Origin: an uncultured Lachnospiraceae bacterium
GTDB taxonomy: Bacteria; Bacillota; Clostridia; Lachnospirales; Lachnospiraceae
Direction: 5' to 3'
NCBI GenBank assembly: GCA_900320345.1
Contig: ONRZ01000028.1
Location: 1-55,671 of the forward strand
DNA length: 55,671 nt
A program made the translations under genes and the position numbers. The notes below the pieces were generated by a model. It was given only the letters and a program-made list of their open reading frames with translations. It was not told the DNA's origin and made no database searches. Below are positions 25,997 through 36,129 of the stretch, piece by piece (position 1 is the stretch's first letter; each line of letters opens with the position of its first letter).

Positions 25997-26590
25997 ATGA
26001 AAAGATCAAGAAAAGCTGATATAAAGAGAGAAACAAAGGAGACTCAGATCGAACTTGAACTTAATCTGGACGGCAGCGGAAATGCCTCTGTAGATACCGG
26101 GATAGGTTTTTTCGATCATATGCTTGAGGGCTTTGCCAAACACGGTTTCTTCGACCTTAAACTTCGCTCGACAGGAGATCTGCATGTTGACGGTCATCAC
26201 ACTGTTGAAGATACGGGAATAGTTTTAGGCAGTGCGATAAAGGAAGCCATAGGAGACAAGAAGGGTATAAAACGCTACGGTAATATGATACTTCCTATGG
26301 ATGATGCACTTGTTCTTTGCGCCATTGATCTGTGCGGACGTCCTTATCTGTCATATGAGGCTGACTTTAAAACAGAGAAGATCGGTTATCTCGATACCGA
26401 ACTTATAAGGGAATTCTTCTATGCAGTCAGCTACAGTGCGATGATGAACCTGCATATAAAGGTCATATCCGGAACGAATTCACATCATATAGCCGAAGCG
26501 ATGTTTAAATCATTTGCCAAGGCACTTGACGGAGCAGTATCATTTGATGAACGTATAACTGACGTTTTGTCAACGAAAGGAAGTCTTTAA
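25997..26590 (+). CDS. hisB: Imidazoleglycerol-phosphate dehydratase
   Basis: 197 residues. Metal-binding motifs FFDHMLEGFAKHGFFDL, DGHHTVEDTGIVLG and GTNSHHIAEAMFKSFAKAL are all present; the manganese-dependent enzyme removes water from IGP. It is the monofunctional type without the histidinol-phosphatase domain. ATG 25997 is preceded by AGAGGA; the TTG two codons before is unlikely. The stop and the next start share one base (TAATG). Confidence 0.97.
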   Translation: MKRSRKADIKRETKETQIELELNLDGSGNASVDTGIGFFDHMLEGFAKHGFFDLKLRSTGDLHVDGHHTVEDTGIVLGSAIKEAIGDKKGIKRYGNMILPMDDALVLCAIDLCGRPYLSYEADFKTEKIGYLDTELIREFFYAVSYSAMMNLHIKVISGTNSHHIAEAMFKSFAKALDGAVSFDERITDVLSTKGSL

Positions 26591-27861
26591 TGGAAAAGAA
26601 GATAATACCATGCCTGTATCTTAAGGATAAGAAATTATACGAGGATTTTTCCGATACAAAAGTAATATCCGAATCCCCTGTCGATCATGCGATAATGTGT
26701 TCCAACGGCGGCGCGGATATGCTCATACTGTTCGATCAGTCGTATGACGATGCATCCCACGAGGAAGCCCTTCATATAATGCGTGAGATCTGCAGGAGTA
26801 TAGATATACCCGTCATAGGTGCGGGAAATATCAAGCGTACCGAAGATGTCAAAAAAATAATATACGCCGGTTGTAAATATGCGGCGCTTAATCTTGCCAA
26901 GCAGGCAAATGTGGATCTGATCGAAGAGGTAAGCAAGCGTTTCGGCAAAGAAAAGATAATGGTATGCGCGGATGCCGAAGAACAGATACTGGATTCTCTT
27001 AAGCTTATCAGGGAATATTCCGGATCCGTGCTTCTTCTTGACGATAAAGTGGTGGATTCGTATAAAGGATTAAAGCTCATACCGGTAACGGACACTGCTT
27101 CAACGGATGAAGCATGCAGGCTTCTTAAAAATGAATGCGTTCTGGGTATTTCCGGGAAGTTTGCCAATGAGAATATAAACAGTCTTATGAGCATAAAGAA
27201 AAAGCTTTATGAAGGCGGCATAGATACCTGTATCTTCAAAAGTCCGTACAGATTCGAAGACTTCAAGAAAAACAGCGACGGGCATGTTACGGTCGTTGTA
27301 CAGGACTACAGAACAAACGAGGTCCTTATGGTTGCCTACATGAATGAAGAGGCTTTTAACAAAACCATAGATACGGGGATCATGACCTATTTTTCAAGAA
27401 GCCGTAATGAGTTATGGGTAAAGGGCGAGACTTCGGGGCATTACCAGTATGTAAAGTCACTTACGGCTGACTGTGACATGGATACGATACTTGCCAAAGT
27501 GGCACAGATAGGAAATGCATGCCATACCGGCAGCTATTCCTGCTTCTTTAATGAGATAGTAAAGACAGATATACAGGCGGTCGATCCGCTTAAGGTTTTT
27601 GAAAATGTATATAATGTCATAATGGACAGAAAGAACAATCCAAAGGAAGGTTCCTATACAAATTATCTTTTCGATAAGGGTATTGATAAGATACTTAAAA
27701 AGGTGGGAGAGGAAGCTACCGAAATAGTGATAGCCGCCAAGAATCCCGACAAGGAAGAAGTCAAATATGAGATCGCGGATTTCCTTTATCATGTAATGGT
27801 ACTGATGGCTGAATGCGGTCTGGACTGGACGGATATAACCAAGGAACTTGCCAACAGATAG
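26590..27861 (+). CDS. hisIE: HisF/HisA-like domain fused to HisI-HisE
   Basis: 423 residues in three parts. Residues 1-~222 are a HisF/HisA-type barrel: KIIPCLYLKD, GADMLILFD, IPVIGAGNIKRTEDV and MVCADAEEQ. The HisF residue Asp11 (in IPCLDVKDG) is Tyr10 here, and the usual GGGI phosphate loop is GAGNI, so cyclase activity is doubtful. Residues ~225-335 are HisI (phosphoribosyl-AMP cyclohydrolase), with ADCDMDTIL and ACHTGSYSC supplying metal-binding Asp and the zinc cysteines 295, 311 and 318. Residues ~336-423 are HisE (phosphoribosyl-ATP pyrophosphatase) with KKVGEEATEIVIAAK and EIADFLYHVMVLM. The HisI and HisE steps follow HisG directly. The operon lacks hisC, hisH, hisA and a true hisF, which must be elsewhere. 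Confidence 0.9.
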   Translation: MEKKIIPCLYLKDKKLYEDFSDTKVISESPVDHAIMCSNGGADMLILFDQSYDDASHEEALHIMREICRSIDIPVIGAGNIKRTEDVKKIIYAGCKYAALNLAKQANVDLIEEVSKRFGKEKIMVCADAEEQILDSLKLIREYSGSVLLLDDKVVDSYKGLKLIPVTDTASTDEACRLLKNECVLGISGKFANENINSLMSIKKKLYEGGIDTCIFKSPYRFEDFKKNSDGHVTVVVQDYRTNEVLMVAYMNEEAFNKTIDTGIMTYFSRSRNELWVKGETSGHYQYVKSLTADCDMDTILAKVAQIGNACHTGSYSCFFNEIVKTDIQAVDPLKVFENVYNVIMDRKNNPKEGSYTNYLFDKGIDKILKKVGEEATEIVIAAKNPDKEEVKYEIADFLYHVMVLMAECGLDWTDITKELANR

Positions 27862-27884
27862 CTGTGTTTATAAAGGTTTGAGAA

Positions 27885-29759
27885 GTGAGAAAAACTGCAC
27901 TTAGTGAAGATATCCTTCTGTCGATCGAGAAGCCTGCCAGATATATCGGTAATGAAGTCAATTCGGTCATGAAGGATAAAAACAAAACAGATGTCAGGTT
28001 TGCGATGTGTTTCCCGGATGTATACGAGATCGGCATGTCGCATCTTGGCATACAGATACTGTATTCGATGTTTAACACGTTCGACGACGTATGGTGCGAA
28101 CGTGTTTATTCTCCATGGACGGATCTTCATAAGATCATGAAGGAGAGAAACATCCCACTCTTTGCGCTCGAATCACAGGACCCAATAAAGGACTTTGATT
28201 TCCTTGGCATCACTCTTCAGTATGAAATGTGTTATACAAACATACTTCAGATACTTGATCTGTCCCATATCCCCATGCACGCTTCAGACCGTAACGAAAC
28301 ACATCCAATAGTTATCGGGGGAGGTCCGTGTGCATATAACCCCGAACCCTTGGCTGATTTTTTCGATCTGTTCTACATAGGTGAGGGGGAGACAGCCTAC
28401 AGATCTCTCATAGATCTGTACAAAAAATGCAGGGCCAAAGGATGCGGACGAAGTGAATTCCTGCACAGGGCATCCAAAATAAACGGGATCTACGTTCCTT
28501 CACTTTATAATGTCGAATATGATGAAGAAGGGCTCATTTCATCGTTTGAACCTGTCTCTGATGATGTTCCGAGGATCATCCATAAAGAAATAGAAATGAA
28601 CGTTTCGGACACTTATTACCCCCTAAAGCCCGTCGTTCCGTTTATAAAGGTAACCCAGGACCGTGTTACCCTTGAGATCCAGCGCGGCTGTATAAGAGGA
28701 TGCCGGTTCTGCCAGGCCGGAATGCTGTACCGTCCGGTCAGAGAGAGAAACGTTGAGCTTCTTAAAGATTATGCGGTTGAGATGCTTGAAAATACGGGGC
28801 ATGAGGAGATATCCTTAAGTTCATTGAGTTCAAGTGATTATTCACATCTTGAAGAACTTGTCGGATTTCTTGTCGGATATGCGGAGGATAAAAAGCTTAA
28901 CATATCCCTTCCTTCATTAAGGATAGATGCTTTTTCCCTGGACGTTATGAGCAAGGTCCAGGATATACGCAAAAGTTCTCTTACATTTGCACCCGAAGCA
29001 GGTACACAGAGACTTCGCAATGTCATAAACAAAGGACTTACCAGAGAAGATATACTTAACGGAGCATCGCAGGCCTTTCTCGGAGGATGGACAAGAGTAA
29101 AGCTCTATTTTATGCTTGGGCTTCCAACGGAAACGGAAGACGACATGCGCGGTATAGCCGAGCTATCCAACGATATCGCCAGGCTGTATTATGAACTGAT
29201 CCCAAAACAGGAGAGGCACGGAAGGGTACAGATAGTCTCGTCAAGTTCGTTTTTCGTGCCCAAGCCGTTCACACCGTTTCAATGGGCATCTATGAACACC
29301 AAGGAACAGTTCCTTGAAAAAGCTCATTTCGTTAATGACTGCATGCATGAACAGTTAAACAGCAAGAGTATAAAGTATAATTATCATGAAGCGGATGTGA
29401 GCATTCTGGAAGGCGTTTTTGCGAGAGGTGACCGGAAACTGTGCAGGGTTCTTGAAAAAGCATATGATAACGGATGTCTTTTTGATGCATGGACAGAAAC
29501 CTTCCGGGAAGAGCCCTGGATAGAAGCCTTTGAAGAATGCAACATATCAATGGATTTCTATACATCAAGGCAGCGCTCATTTGATGAGATACTGCCATGG
29601 GATATGATAGATGCCGGTGTGAGCAGGGACTTTCTTAAAAGAGAGTGGGAGAGAGCCGTAAGAGAAGAAGTAACTCCAAACTGCCGTAAAGCCTGTTCGG
29701 GTTGTGGCGCTTTAGTCTACGGCGGAGGCGTATGCTATGAAAATAAGGATCAAATTTAA
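27885..29759 (+). CDS. B12-binding-domain radical SAM protein, TIGR03960 family
   Basis: 624 residues. The N-terminal part (about 30-200) resembles the B12-binding-like domain of such proteins (FAMCFPDVYEIGMSHLGIQI, DFLGITLQYEM, GEGETAYRS). The radical SAM cluster motif is RGCIRGCRFCQAG (CxxxCxxC), followed by SLSSLSSSDYSHLEEL, RIDAF and APEAGTQRLRNVINKG. The C-terminus carries extra cysteines (CRKACSGCGALVYGGGVC) that could bind a second cluster. Together with the DUF2344 protein and RNase G this is a conserved three-gene set. The substrate is not established, to my knowledge. GTG start; its end overlaps the next gene by 23 bp. Confidence 0.9.
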   Translation: MRKTALSEDILLSIEKPARYIGNEVNSVMKDKNKTDVRFAMCFPDVYEIGMSHLGIQILYSMFNTFDDVWCERVYSPWTDLHKIMKERNIPLFALESQDPIKDFDFLGITLQYEMCYTNILQILDLSHIPMHASDRNETHPIVIGGGPCAYNPEPLADFFDLFYIGEGETAYRSLIDLYKKCRAKGCGRSEFLHRASKINGIYVPSLYNVEYDEEGLISSFEPVSDDVPRIIHKEIEMNVSDTYYPLKPVVPFIKVTQDRVTLEIQRGCIRGCRFCQAGMLYRPVRERNVELLKDYAVEMLENTGHEEISLSSLSSSDYSHLEELVGFLVGYAEDKKLNISLPSLRIDAFSLDVMSKVQDIRKSSLTFAPEAGTQRLRNVINKGLTREDILNGASQAFLGGWTRVKLYFMLGLPTETEDDMRGIAELSNDIARLYYELIPKQERHGRVQIVSSSSFFVPKPFTPFQWASMNTKEQFLEKAHFVNDCMHEQLNSKSIKYNYHEADVSILEGVFARGDRKLCRVLEKAYDNGCLFDAWTETFREEPWIEAFEECNISMDFYTSRQRSFDEILPWDMIDAGVSRDFLKREWERAVREEVTPNCRKACSGCGALVYGGGVCYENKDQI

Positions 29760-30429
29760 AAAATATGGCGTTATGAAATTTATAGGGCATTTGGATATCA
29801 TGCGTTATTTCCAGAAGCTCCTCCGTCGTTCCGATATTCCGATAGCATATACGACCGGAATGAGCCCTCATCAGATTATGTCCTTTGCAATGCCGCTTGG
29901 TATAGGCATAGAGAGTGATGCGGAATATGTGGATATCGAGATCACCGGCACAATACCGTCCAAAACAGCGATAAACAGCATGAATGAGAACAGTGTTGAA
30001 GGTATAGACATACTGTCCTTTAAGGAACTGCCCGAAAAAAGCATGAACGCCATGGCCAGCATATGTGCTGCCGATTACAGTATTTCCTTCAGGGAAGGTT
30101 ACAGACCGGATTTTGACTGTATTACAAGACTTGATGCGATGTATAAAGAACCTGAAATAAATGTCCTTAAAAAGACCAAAAAGAGCGAAGGCATAGTCGA
30201 TATAAAGCCGGGCATCCTTGGTTTTTCCGGAAACAATGATCGCATTGATATGTGCCTGTCGTGCGGAAGCTCACTTAACATTAAGCCCGAGCTTGTACTT
30301 AATGCTGTTTATGACAGGGAAGGCTGCGAACTTGATGAGTTCGGACTTCTTATAAAAAGAACCGAGATATACACAAGGATCGACGATAAGTTGATGAGCC
30401 TTGATTCAATAGGTACAGACATAGTATGA
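29737..30429 (+). CDS. Radical-SAM-linked protein, DUF2344 (TIGR03936)
   Basis: 230 residues. Opens KIRIKFKKYGVMKFIGHLDI and contains LRRSDIPIAYTTGMSPHQIM and FAMPLGIGIESDAEYVDIE, the family signature region. In some bacteria this domain is fused to the C-terminus of the TIGR03960 radical SAM protein; here it is separate but overlaps it by 23 bp, supporting a physical or functional partnership. Its activity is unknown. Confidence 0.88.
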   Translation: MKIRIKFKKYGVMKFIGHLDIMRYFQKLLRRSDIPIAYTTGMSPHQIMSFAMPLGIGIESDAEYVDIEITGTIPSKTAINSMNENSVEGIDILSFKELPEKSMNAMASICAADYSISFREGYRPDFDCITRLDAMYKEPEINVLKKTKKSEGIVDIKPGILGFSGNNDRIDMCLSCGSSLNIKPELVLNAVYDREGCELDEFGLLIKRTEIYTRIDDKLMSLDSIGTDIV

Positions 30430-31604
30430 ATGATAACGTTATCGTATTGACAAAGCTGAATGAGCATATTCTGTTCATGTATAAGGAAAAGGGAAAAACG
30501 GTCGAATATCAGATCTTTTCTCCCGATGAAACGGATGCTGTCGGCAGCATCTTTGTATGCGAGATCAAGGATATCGTCAGGAGTATCGATGCTTCGTTTA
30601 TAAATTACGGTGACGGTAAAACAGGTTTCTTAAAAACAACAAAATACAAACGCGGCACGCTTATCCCTCTTATGTTCAAAAGAGCGGGAACGAAAGACAA
30701 ATCCCCGCTGTTTACGGACGAATTATCTCTGGCGGGATTATATACGGTTATCACAAACAAAGACAGAAACTTCAGTATATCAAAGAGACTTGCGGCTGAA
30801 GAAAAGAAGGCGCTCAGGGAGCAGTATTCTTCATTTTTCTGTGATCTTGAGTACGGGATAACATTAAGAACCAACAGTGCGGCCGCAGGTCTTAAGGAAG
30901 TTGTCGGCGAAGCTGACGAACTTGCGGGAATTCTTGATGATATAATCGCAAACGGAAATAAAAGAACAGTAGGTACTTTATTGTATAAACCCGAACATGA
31001 ATGGGCAAAGTATTGTTACAGAACCGATATTTTATCACTTGATAAAATAATAACAGATGTACCCGAAATACATGATGTATTAAAAGAAGATCTGATCGGC
31101 AGATTGCGGACGATAAATCCGGATATAAAACTGGAATTATATGAAGATCCGCTTCTTCCTCTTGATAAGCTCTATTCGATAAACACAGGTATTGAAGAAA
31201 CGCTTAACAGGAAGGTATGGTTAAGATCCGGCGGTTTTCTGTACATTGAGACTACGGAAGCCCTTACTTCGATAGATGTCAATTCCGGGAAGAATCCCTC
31301 CGCTAAGGACAAGGAAGAGGCAGTATTTGAATGTAACCTTGAAGCCACGGATGAAATATGCAGACAGATAAGACTGAGAGGTCTGGGCGGCATAATCATA
31401 ATCGATTACATCAACATGAACAAACAGGATCATATAAGGAACGTGGTCAACCGTCTCAAACAGGGCATATTGAGGGATCCGGTCAAAACAGAATACCATG
31501 ACATGACTGCGCTGTCACTTGTAGAACTTACACGCATGAAGATCCGTGAACCGCTCAGCATACAGTATGAACATGCCCGGGAACATAAATGCGATCCCGC
31601 CTGA
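30426..31604 (+). CDS. rng: Ribonuclease E/G family protein (RNase G)
   Basis: 392 residues. The S1-like region near the start includes VCEIKDIVRSIDASFINYGDGKTGFL. The RNase E/G core shows LRTNSAAAG, the catalytic-site stretch ETTEALTSIDVNSGK, with the metal-binding Asp, then GGIIIIDYINM and MTALSLVELTRMKIREPL. It lacks the long C-terminal scaffold of E. coli RNase E, as expected for RNase G. Role: cleavage of single-stranded AU-rich RNA, including rRNA and mRNA processing. In many relatives rplU follows; here mutS follows 33 bp later. Confidence 0.9.
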   Translation: MNDNVIVLTKLNEHILFMYKEKGKTVEYQIFSPDETDAVGSIFVCEIKDIVRSIDASFINYGDGKTGFLKTTKYKRGTLIPLMFKRAGTKDKSPLFTDELSLAGLYTVITNKDRNFSISKRLAAEEKKALREQYSSFFCDLEYGITLRTNSAAAGLKEVVGEADELAGILDDIIANGNKRTVGTLLYKPEHEWAKYCYRTDILSLDKIITDVPEIHDVLKEDLIGRLRTINPDIKLELYEDPLLPLDKLYSINTGIEETLNRKVWLRSGGFLYIETTEALTSIDVNSGKNPSAKDKEEAVFECNLEATDEICRQIRLRGLGGIIIIDYINMNKQDHIRNVVNRLKQGILRDPVKTEYHDMTALSLVELTRMKIREPLSIQYEHAREHKCDPA

Positions 31605-31637
31605 TATTAGGGAGGGGACAGGATACGGAGAAATAAA

Positions 31638-34294
31638 ATGGCTGAATTATCACCTATGATGCAAAAATATCTCGAAACCAAAGAAGAATACAAGGATTGT
31701 ATTCTCTTTTATCGTCTCGGAGATTTTTATGAGATGTTCTTCGAAGATGCCAAGACAGTTTCCAGGGAACTTGAGCTGACTCTTACCGGAAAAAACTGCG
31801 GACTTGAGGAACGGGCTCCCATGTGCGGAGTTCCGCATCATGCCGTGGAAGCATATCTTAACAAACTCATCCAAAAAGGATATAAGGTTGCGATATGCGA
31901 ACAGGTGGAGGATCCCAAGCTTGCCAAAGGACTGGTAAAACGTGAAGTAACAAGGATCGTGACTCCCGGAACAAACCTCGATATGCAGGCTCTTGATGAT
32001 TCGATTCGAGGAACAATTACCTTATGTGTGTCTCATTTATCGCTGACCGGTACGGCCTGTCGGTATGTGATGTTACTACCGGAGAATTTTACACCACCGA
32101 GGTTGATGAGCCCAAAAAGCTTCTGGATGAGATATATAAGTATTCACCTGCGGAGATAGTATGCAACGATTCGTTCCTCTTGTGCGGTATAGACATTGAT
32201 GAGCTCAAATATAAGCTGAATGCAGCGGTCTATGCTCTTGAAGCCTGGTATTTTGATGATGAGCTGTGTGAACGCAGGATAACGGATCATTTTAAGACGG
32301 ACAGGGTGACCTGCTTTGGCTTAAACAGCAAAGAATGCGGGATGATAAGTGCAGGTGCTCTTTTATCTTACCTCTATGAGACACAGAAAAATTCCCTGGC
32401 TCAGATAAGAACGATAAAAACTTATGACGTCTCCGAATACATGGTGCTTGACTCTGCAACAAGGCGCAACCTTGAATTAACGGAAACGATACGTGACAAA
32501 CAAAAAAGAGGATCGCTTCTCGGCGTTCTTGACAGGACCAAGACCGCCATGGGAGGCAGGGCTTTAAGATCGTTCCTCGAACAGCCTTTGATTGATAAGG
32601 AACGTATCACATTAAGACTTGACGCTGTTGATGAGTTCCTTAAGAATACCGTTACCAGAGAAGAGATACGAGAGTATTTAGGGCCCGTATATGACCTCGA
32701 ACGACTTATGAGCCGCGTGATCTATAAGTCCGCAAATCCGAGAGATCTGCTTGCTTTCGGTTCGTCTCTTAAGATGCTCGAACCCATAAAAGAACAGATG
32801 AAGGATTTTACTTCAAAGGAACTTAGCGGTCTTTACGGTGAACTTGATACTCTCGACGATCTGTACGATCTCATTGCTTCAGCCATCTCGGACGAACCTC
32901 CGCTCCAGATAAAGGAAGGCGGTATCATAAGGGAAGGTTATAATGAGACCGTCGATTCTCTAAGAAATGCCAAAAAAGACGGGAAAAACTGGCTGGCACA
33001 GCTTGAGGCAAGAGACAGGGAACGGACAGGCATTAAAAATCTGAAGATCAAGTACAACCGCGTTTTCGGTTATTATTTTGAAGTGACCAATTCCTTCAAA
33101 GATATGGTACCGTCCGATTATATAAGAAAACAGACACTGGCAAACGCCGAAAGATACACTACCGATGAGCTCAAAGAACTCGAGGATAAGATCCTTAATT
33201 CCGAAGAGAAGCTGTTTTCCCTGGAATACGATCTCTTCTGTGAAGTAAGGGATACACTTGCGGATAACATAGAGAGGATCCAAAAGACGGCTTCCGTGAT
33301 CGCAAGGCTTGACGTATTTGCATCCCTTGCGCATGTGGCGGAAAAGAACCGTTACTGCCGGCCCTCAATAAACGAGAGGGGCGTTATAGATATCGAAAAA
33401 GGGCGCCATCCTGTAGTGGAACAGATGATCAATTCCGACATGTTCATAAATAACGATACTCATCTGGACAACGGCAAAAACAGGATATCGATCATCACAG
33501 GTCCCAATATGGCCGGTAAATCCACGTATATGCGTCAGACTGCGCTGATCGTCCTGATGGCACAGATAGGCTCCTTCGTTCCGGCACAGTCCGCAAATAT
33601 AGGACTTGTTGACCGCATATTCACAAGAGTCGGTGCTTCAGACGATCTTGCGAGCGGCCAGAGTACATTTATGGTCGAGATGGCAGAAGTGGCCAATATA
33701 CTTAGGAACGCAACCAAGGACAGTCTTCTCATACTTGATGAGATCGGACGCGGGACTTCGACCTTTGACGGACTGTCGATCGCATGGGCGGTCGTTGAAT
33801 ATATATCAAATCCCAAACTGCTCGGTGCGAAGACTCTTTTTGCCACGCACTATCATGAACTTACAGAACTCGAAGGAAAGCTTGATTCGGTAAACAATTA
33901 TTGCATAGCGGTAAAGGAACAGGGGGACAATATCGTATTCCTGCGCAAGATAGTTAAGGGCGGCGCCGATAAGAGTTACGGGATACAGGTCGCAAAGCTT
34001 GCAGGAGTGCCGGATTTTGTCATCGACAGGGCCAAGGAGATAGTCGAAGAACTCTCGGATAATGATATTACGGTAAATGTAAAATCAATAGCCGAAAAAA
34101 AGGAAGAGAAGAAGAGCAGGGTCAAGCGGCTTGATGAAGTGGATCTTAACCAGATGTCGTTATTCGATACGGTAACGGATGATGATGTCATAAGCGAATT
34201 AAAGGAACTGGATCTTAACAATATGACACCCATGGATGCTCTTAATACACTAAGCAAGCTTCAGAATAAACTGATAAACAGGTGGAGTTATTAG
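31638..34294 (+). pseudogene. mutS: DNA mismatch repair protein MutS, frameshifted by a 5-bp tandem duplication
   Basis: Frame one (ATG 31638, stop at 32159) gives the mismatch-recognition domain with [12 protein letters not shown] and runs properly to [11 protein letters not shown] at about 32003. The frame then changes and the rest of MutS follows to 34294: [20 protein letters not shown], the clamp and lever domains, Walker A GPNMAGKSTYMRQ and Walker B DEIGRGTSTFDG. At the break ATTCG occurs twice in tandem (31999-32003, 32004-32008). Removing one copy restores an uninterrupted product reading [13 protein letters not shown], as expected for MutS, of about 884 residues. So the lesion is one 5-bp duplication. 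The remainder is well conserved, which argues for a recent event or a sequencing error. The break separates the mismatch-recognition domain from the ATPase. Confidence 0.92.
31998..32009 (+). repeat. 5-bp tandem duplication inside mutS
   Basis: GATTCGATTCGA, period five over 12 bases, sits exactly at the point where the two MutS frames diverge. One unit fewer gives D-D-S-R-N-N-Y in frame. Confidence 0.85.
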
Positions 34295-34295
34295 T

Positions 34296-36129
34296 ATGGA
34301 CAGAAACATTCAGATACTTGACAAAAACACGATCGACAAGATCGCAGCAGGTGAGGTCGTCGAACGGCCGATGTCCGTTGTGAAGGAACTTGTGGAGAAT
34401 TCCATAGACGCTGGTGCAAATGCGATAACAGTCGAGATAAAGGATGGCGGTATATCATACATAAGAGTCACCGATAACGGCTGCGGGATACAGCGCCGGG
34501 ATATAAAAACGGCATTTTTAAGACATGCGACAAGCAAGATACACTCAATAGAGGATCTTATAGATGTCGGCAGCCTTGGTTTTCGCGGTGAGGCATTATC
34601 GAGCATAGCCGCTGTATCAAAGGTAGAACTGCTCACCAAAACCGCTGAAGATATCTCCGGAAGCAGATATGTGATAGAGGGCTCGAAGGAACTCAGTTTT
34701 GATGATGTCGGGGTACCCGAAGGAACAACATTTATAGTAAGACAGCTGTTTTACAATACGCCGGCAAGAAGGAAATTCCTTAAGACTCCGCAGACCGAAG
34801 GGAGCTATATCTCTGATTATATGGAAAAGGTCATGCTGTCTCATCCGGATATTTCCTTTAAACTCATCATAAATAATAATACACGTCTGCAAAGTTCGGG
34901 AAACGGCGAGATCATAGATATAATATACAGCCTTTACGGGCGTGACATGACACAGGCACTTCTCCCCATAAATACATCCGACGGTGATATAAAGATCACC
35001 GGATATATCGGAAAGCCTGAATTATCAAGAGGGAACAGGAGTTTTGAGTTATATTATGTAAACCGACGTTATATACAGAGCACGGTTATCAGGCGTGCAC
35101 TCGATGAAGCATACAAGCCTTATCTTATGCTGCATAAATATCCCGTAGTATTCCTGTTTCTTGACATATCGCCCGAACTAATTGATGTAAATGTGCATCC
35201 GACCAAGAAGGAGATAAGGTTCCTTGAAGGCGGCCAGCTTTATGACATGCTCGTAAACAGCATAAGGGATACGTTGTCCGGCAGGGAACTCATCGCACAG
35301 ATACATGAGACGGATGACGAAGATAACACCTTTGATCATGCACCGGAAAATGTCCGTCCCGAACCGTTTGAACAAAATGCGATAGGTACTTTTACCGCAG
35401 AACATGAAAATGAGCGTCCTGTTTTATCCCTGCATGAAACACCCTCATATAAAAGCGAGGATCATAACGGTCTTTCCGAACGGATCGAAGCATACAGACA
35501 TATGCCTGCTTCAATCGAACGTCTTAACATAAACGTATCCGACCGGGAAAAGACAGATGTTTTTTATGAGTCCGTATCAAGATCCGATGATCATGATAAT
35601 GAAGGCAAGGCAGATGCAAAACATGAACAATTGTCAATGTTTGAACATGGTTTCCTACGAGCGTCTTATAAAGCAGTTTGAGAACGGAAGCGTGGACAGC
35701 CAGATGCTTAATCCTCCTATCATAGTTACATTAAGTACCGCTGAAGAAGCTGTGATAAAAAAATATGAAGATAATTTCCGCCGTGTCGGCTTTGAGATAG
35801 AGCAGTTCGGCGGAAATGAGTATTCGATACGTGAGATACCGACCGACCTGTTCGGGCTTACTCCGGAAGAGTATTTCCATGATCTTCTCGATGAACTTAT
35901 GAACGATAAACAGTCTGAAAACATAGATGCAGTCGATCACAGGATCGCAACAATGGCCTGCAAGAGTGCCGTCAAGGGAAATGACCGTCTGTCATACGAG
36001 GAGGCGGCGGCTCTCATAGACGAACTCATGACACTTGATAATCCTTTCAACTGCCCGCACGGAAGACCGACGATAGTATCTTTTACAAGATCGGATGTCG
36101 AGAAGATGTTTAAAAGGATAGTATCGTAA
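34296..36129 (+). pseudogene. mutL: DNA mismatch repair protein MutL, internal deletion with frameshift
   Basis: Frame one (ATG 34296, stop at 35681) encodes the GHKL ATPase (NSIDAGANAITVEI, DNGCGI, GFRGEALSSI), the transducer domain and the variable linker to EQLSMFEHGFL near 35652. The C-terminal domain continues in another frame from about 35647 to 36129: VSYERLIKQFENGS, then IATMACKSAVKGNDRLS and NCPHGRPTIVSF. Missing between them is the stretch that in Firmicutes carries IGQVFDTYW and DQHA-x2-E, most of the endonuclease metal site, roughly 35-40 residues. The net loss is 2 modulo 3. The segment GGTTTCCT can be read in either frame and may be a microhomology at the junction. Starts two bases after the mutS stop. 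Confidence 0.88.

Noticed and set aside
31638..34294. Programmed ribosomal frameshift in mutS
   Set aside because: No slippery heptamer or downstream pseudoknot is evident, and removal of one copy of a 5-bp tandem duplication explains the break exactly.
34296..36129. Translational bypassing or an intein/intron explaining the split mutL
   Set aside because: Those add sequence between conserved halves; here conserved residues are missing and nothing is inserted.
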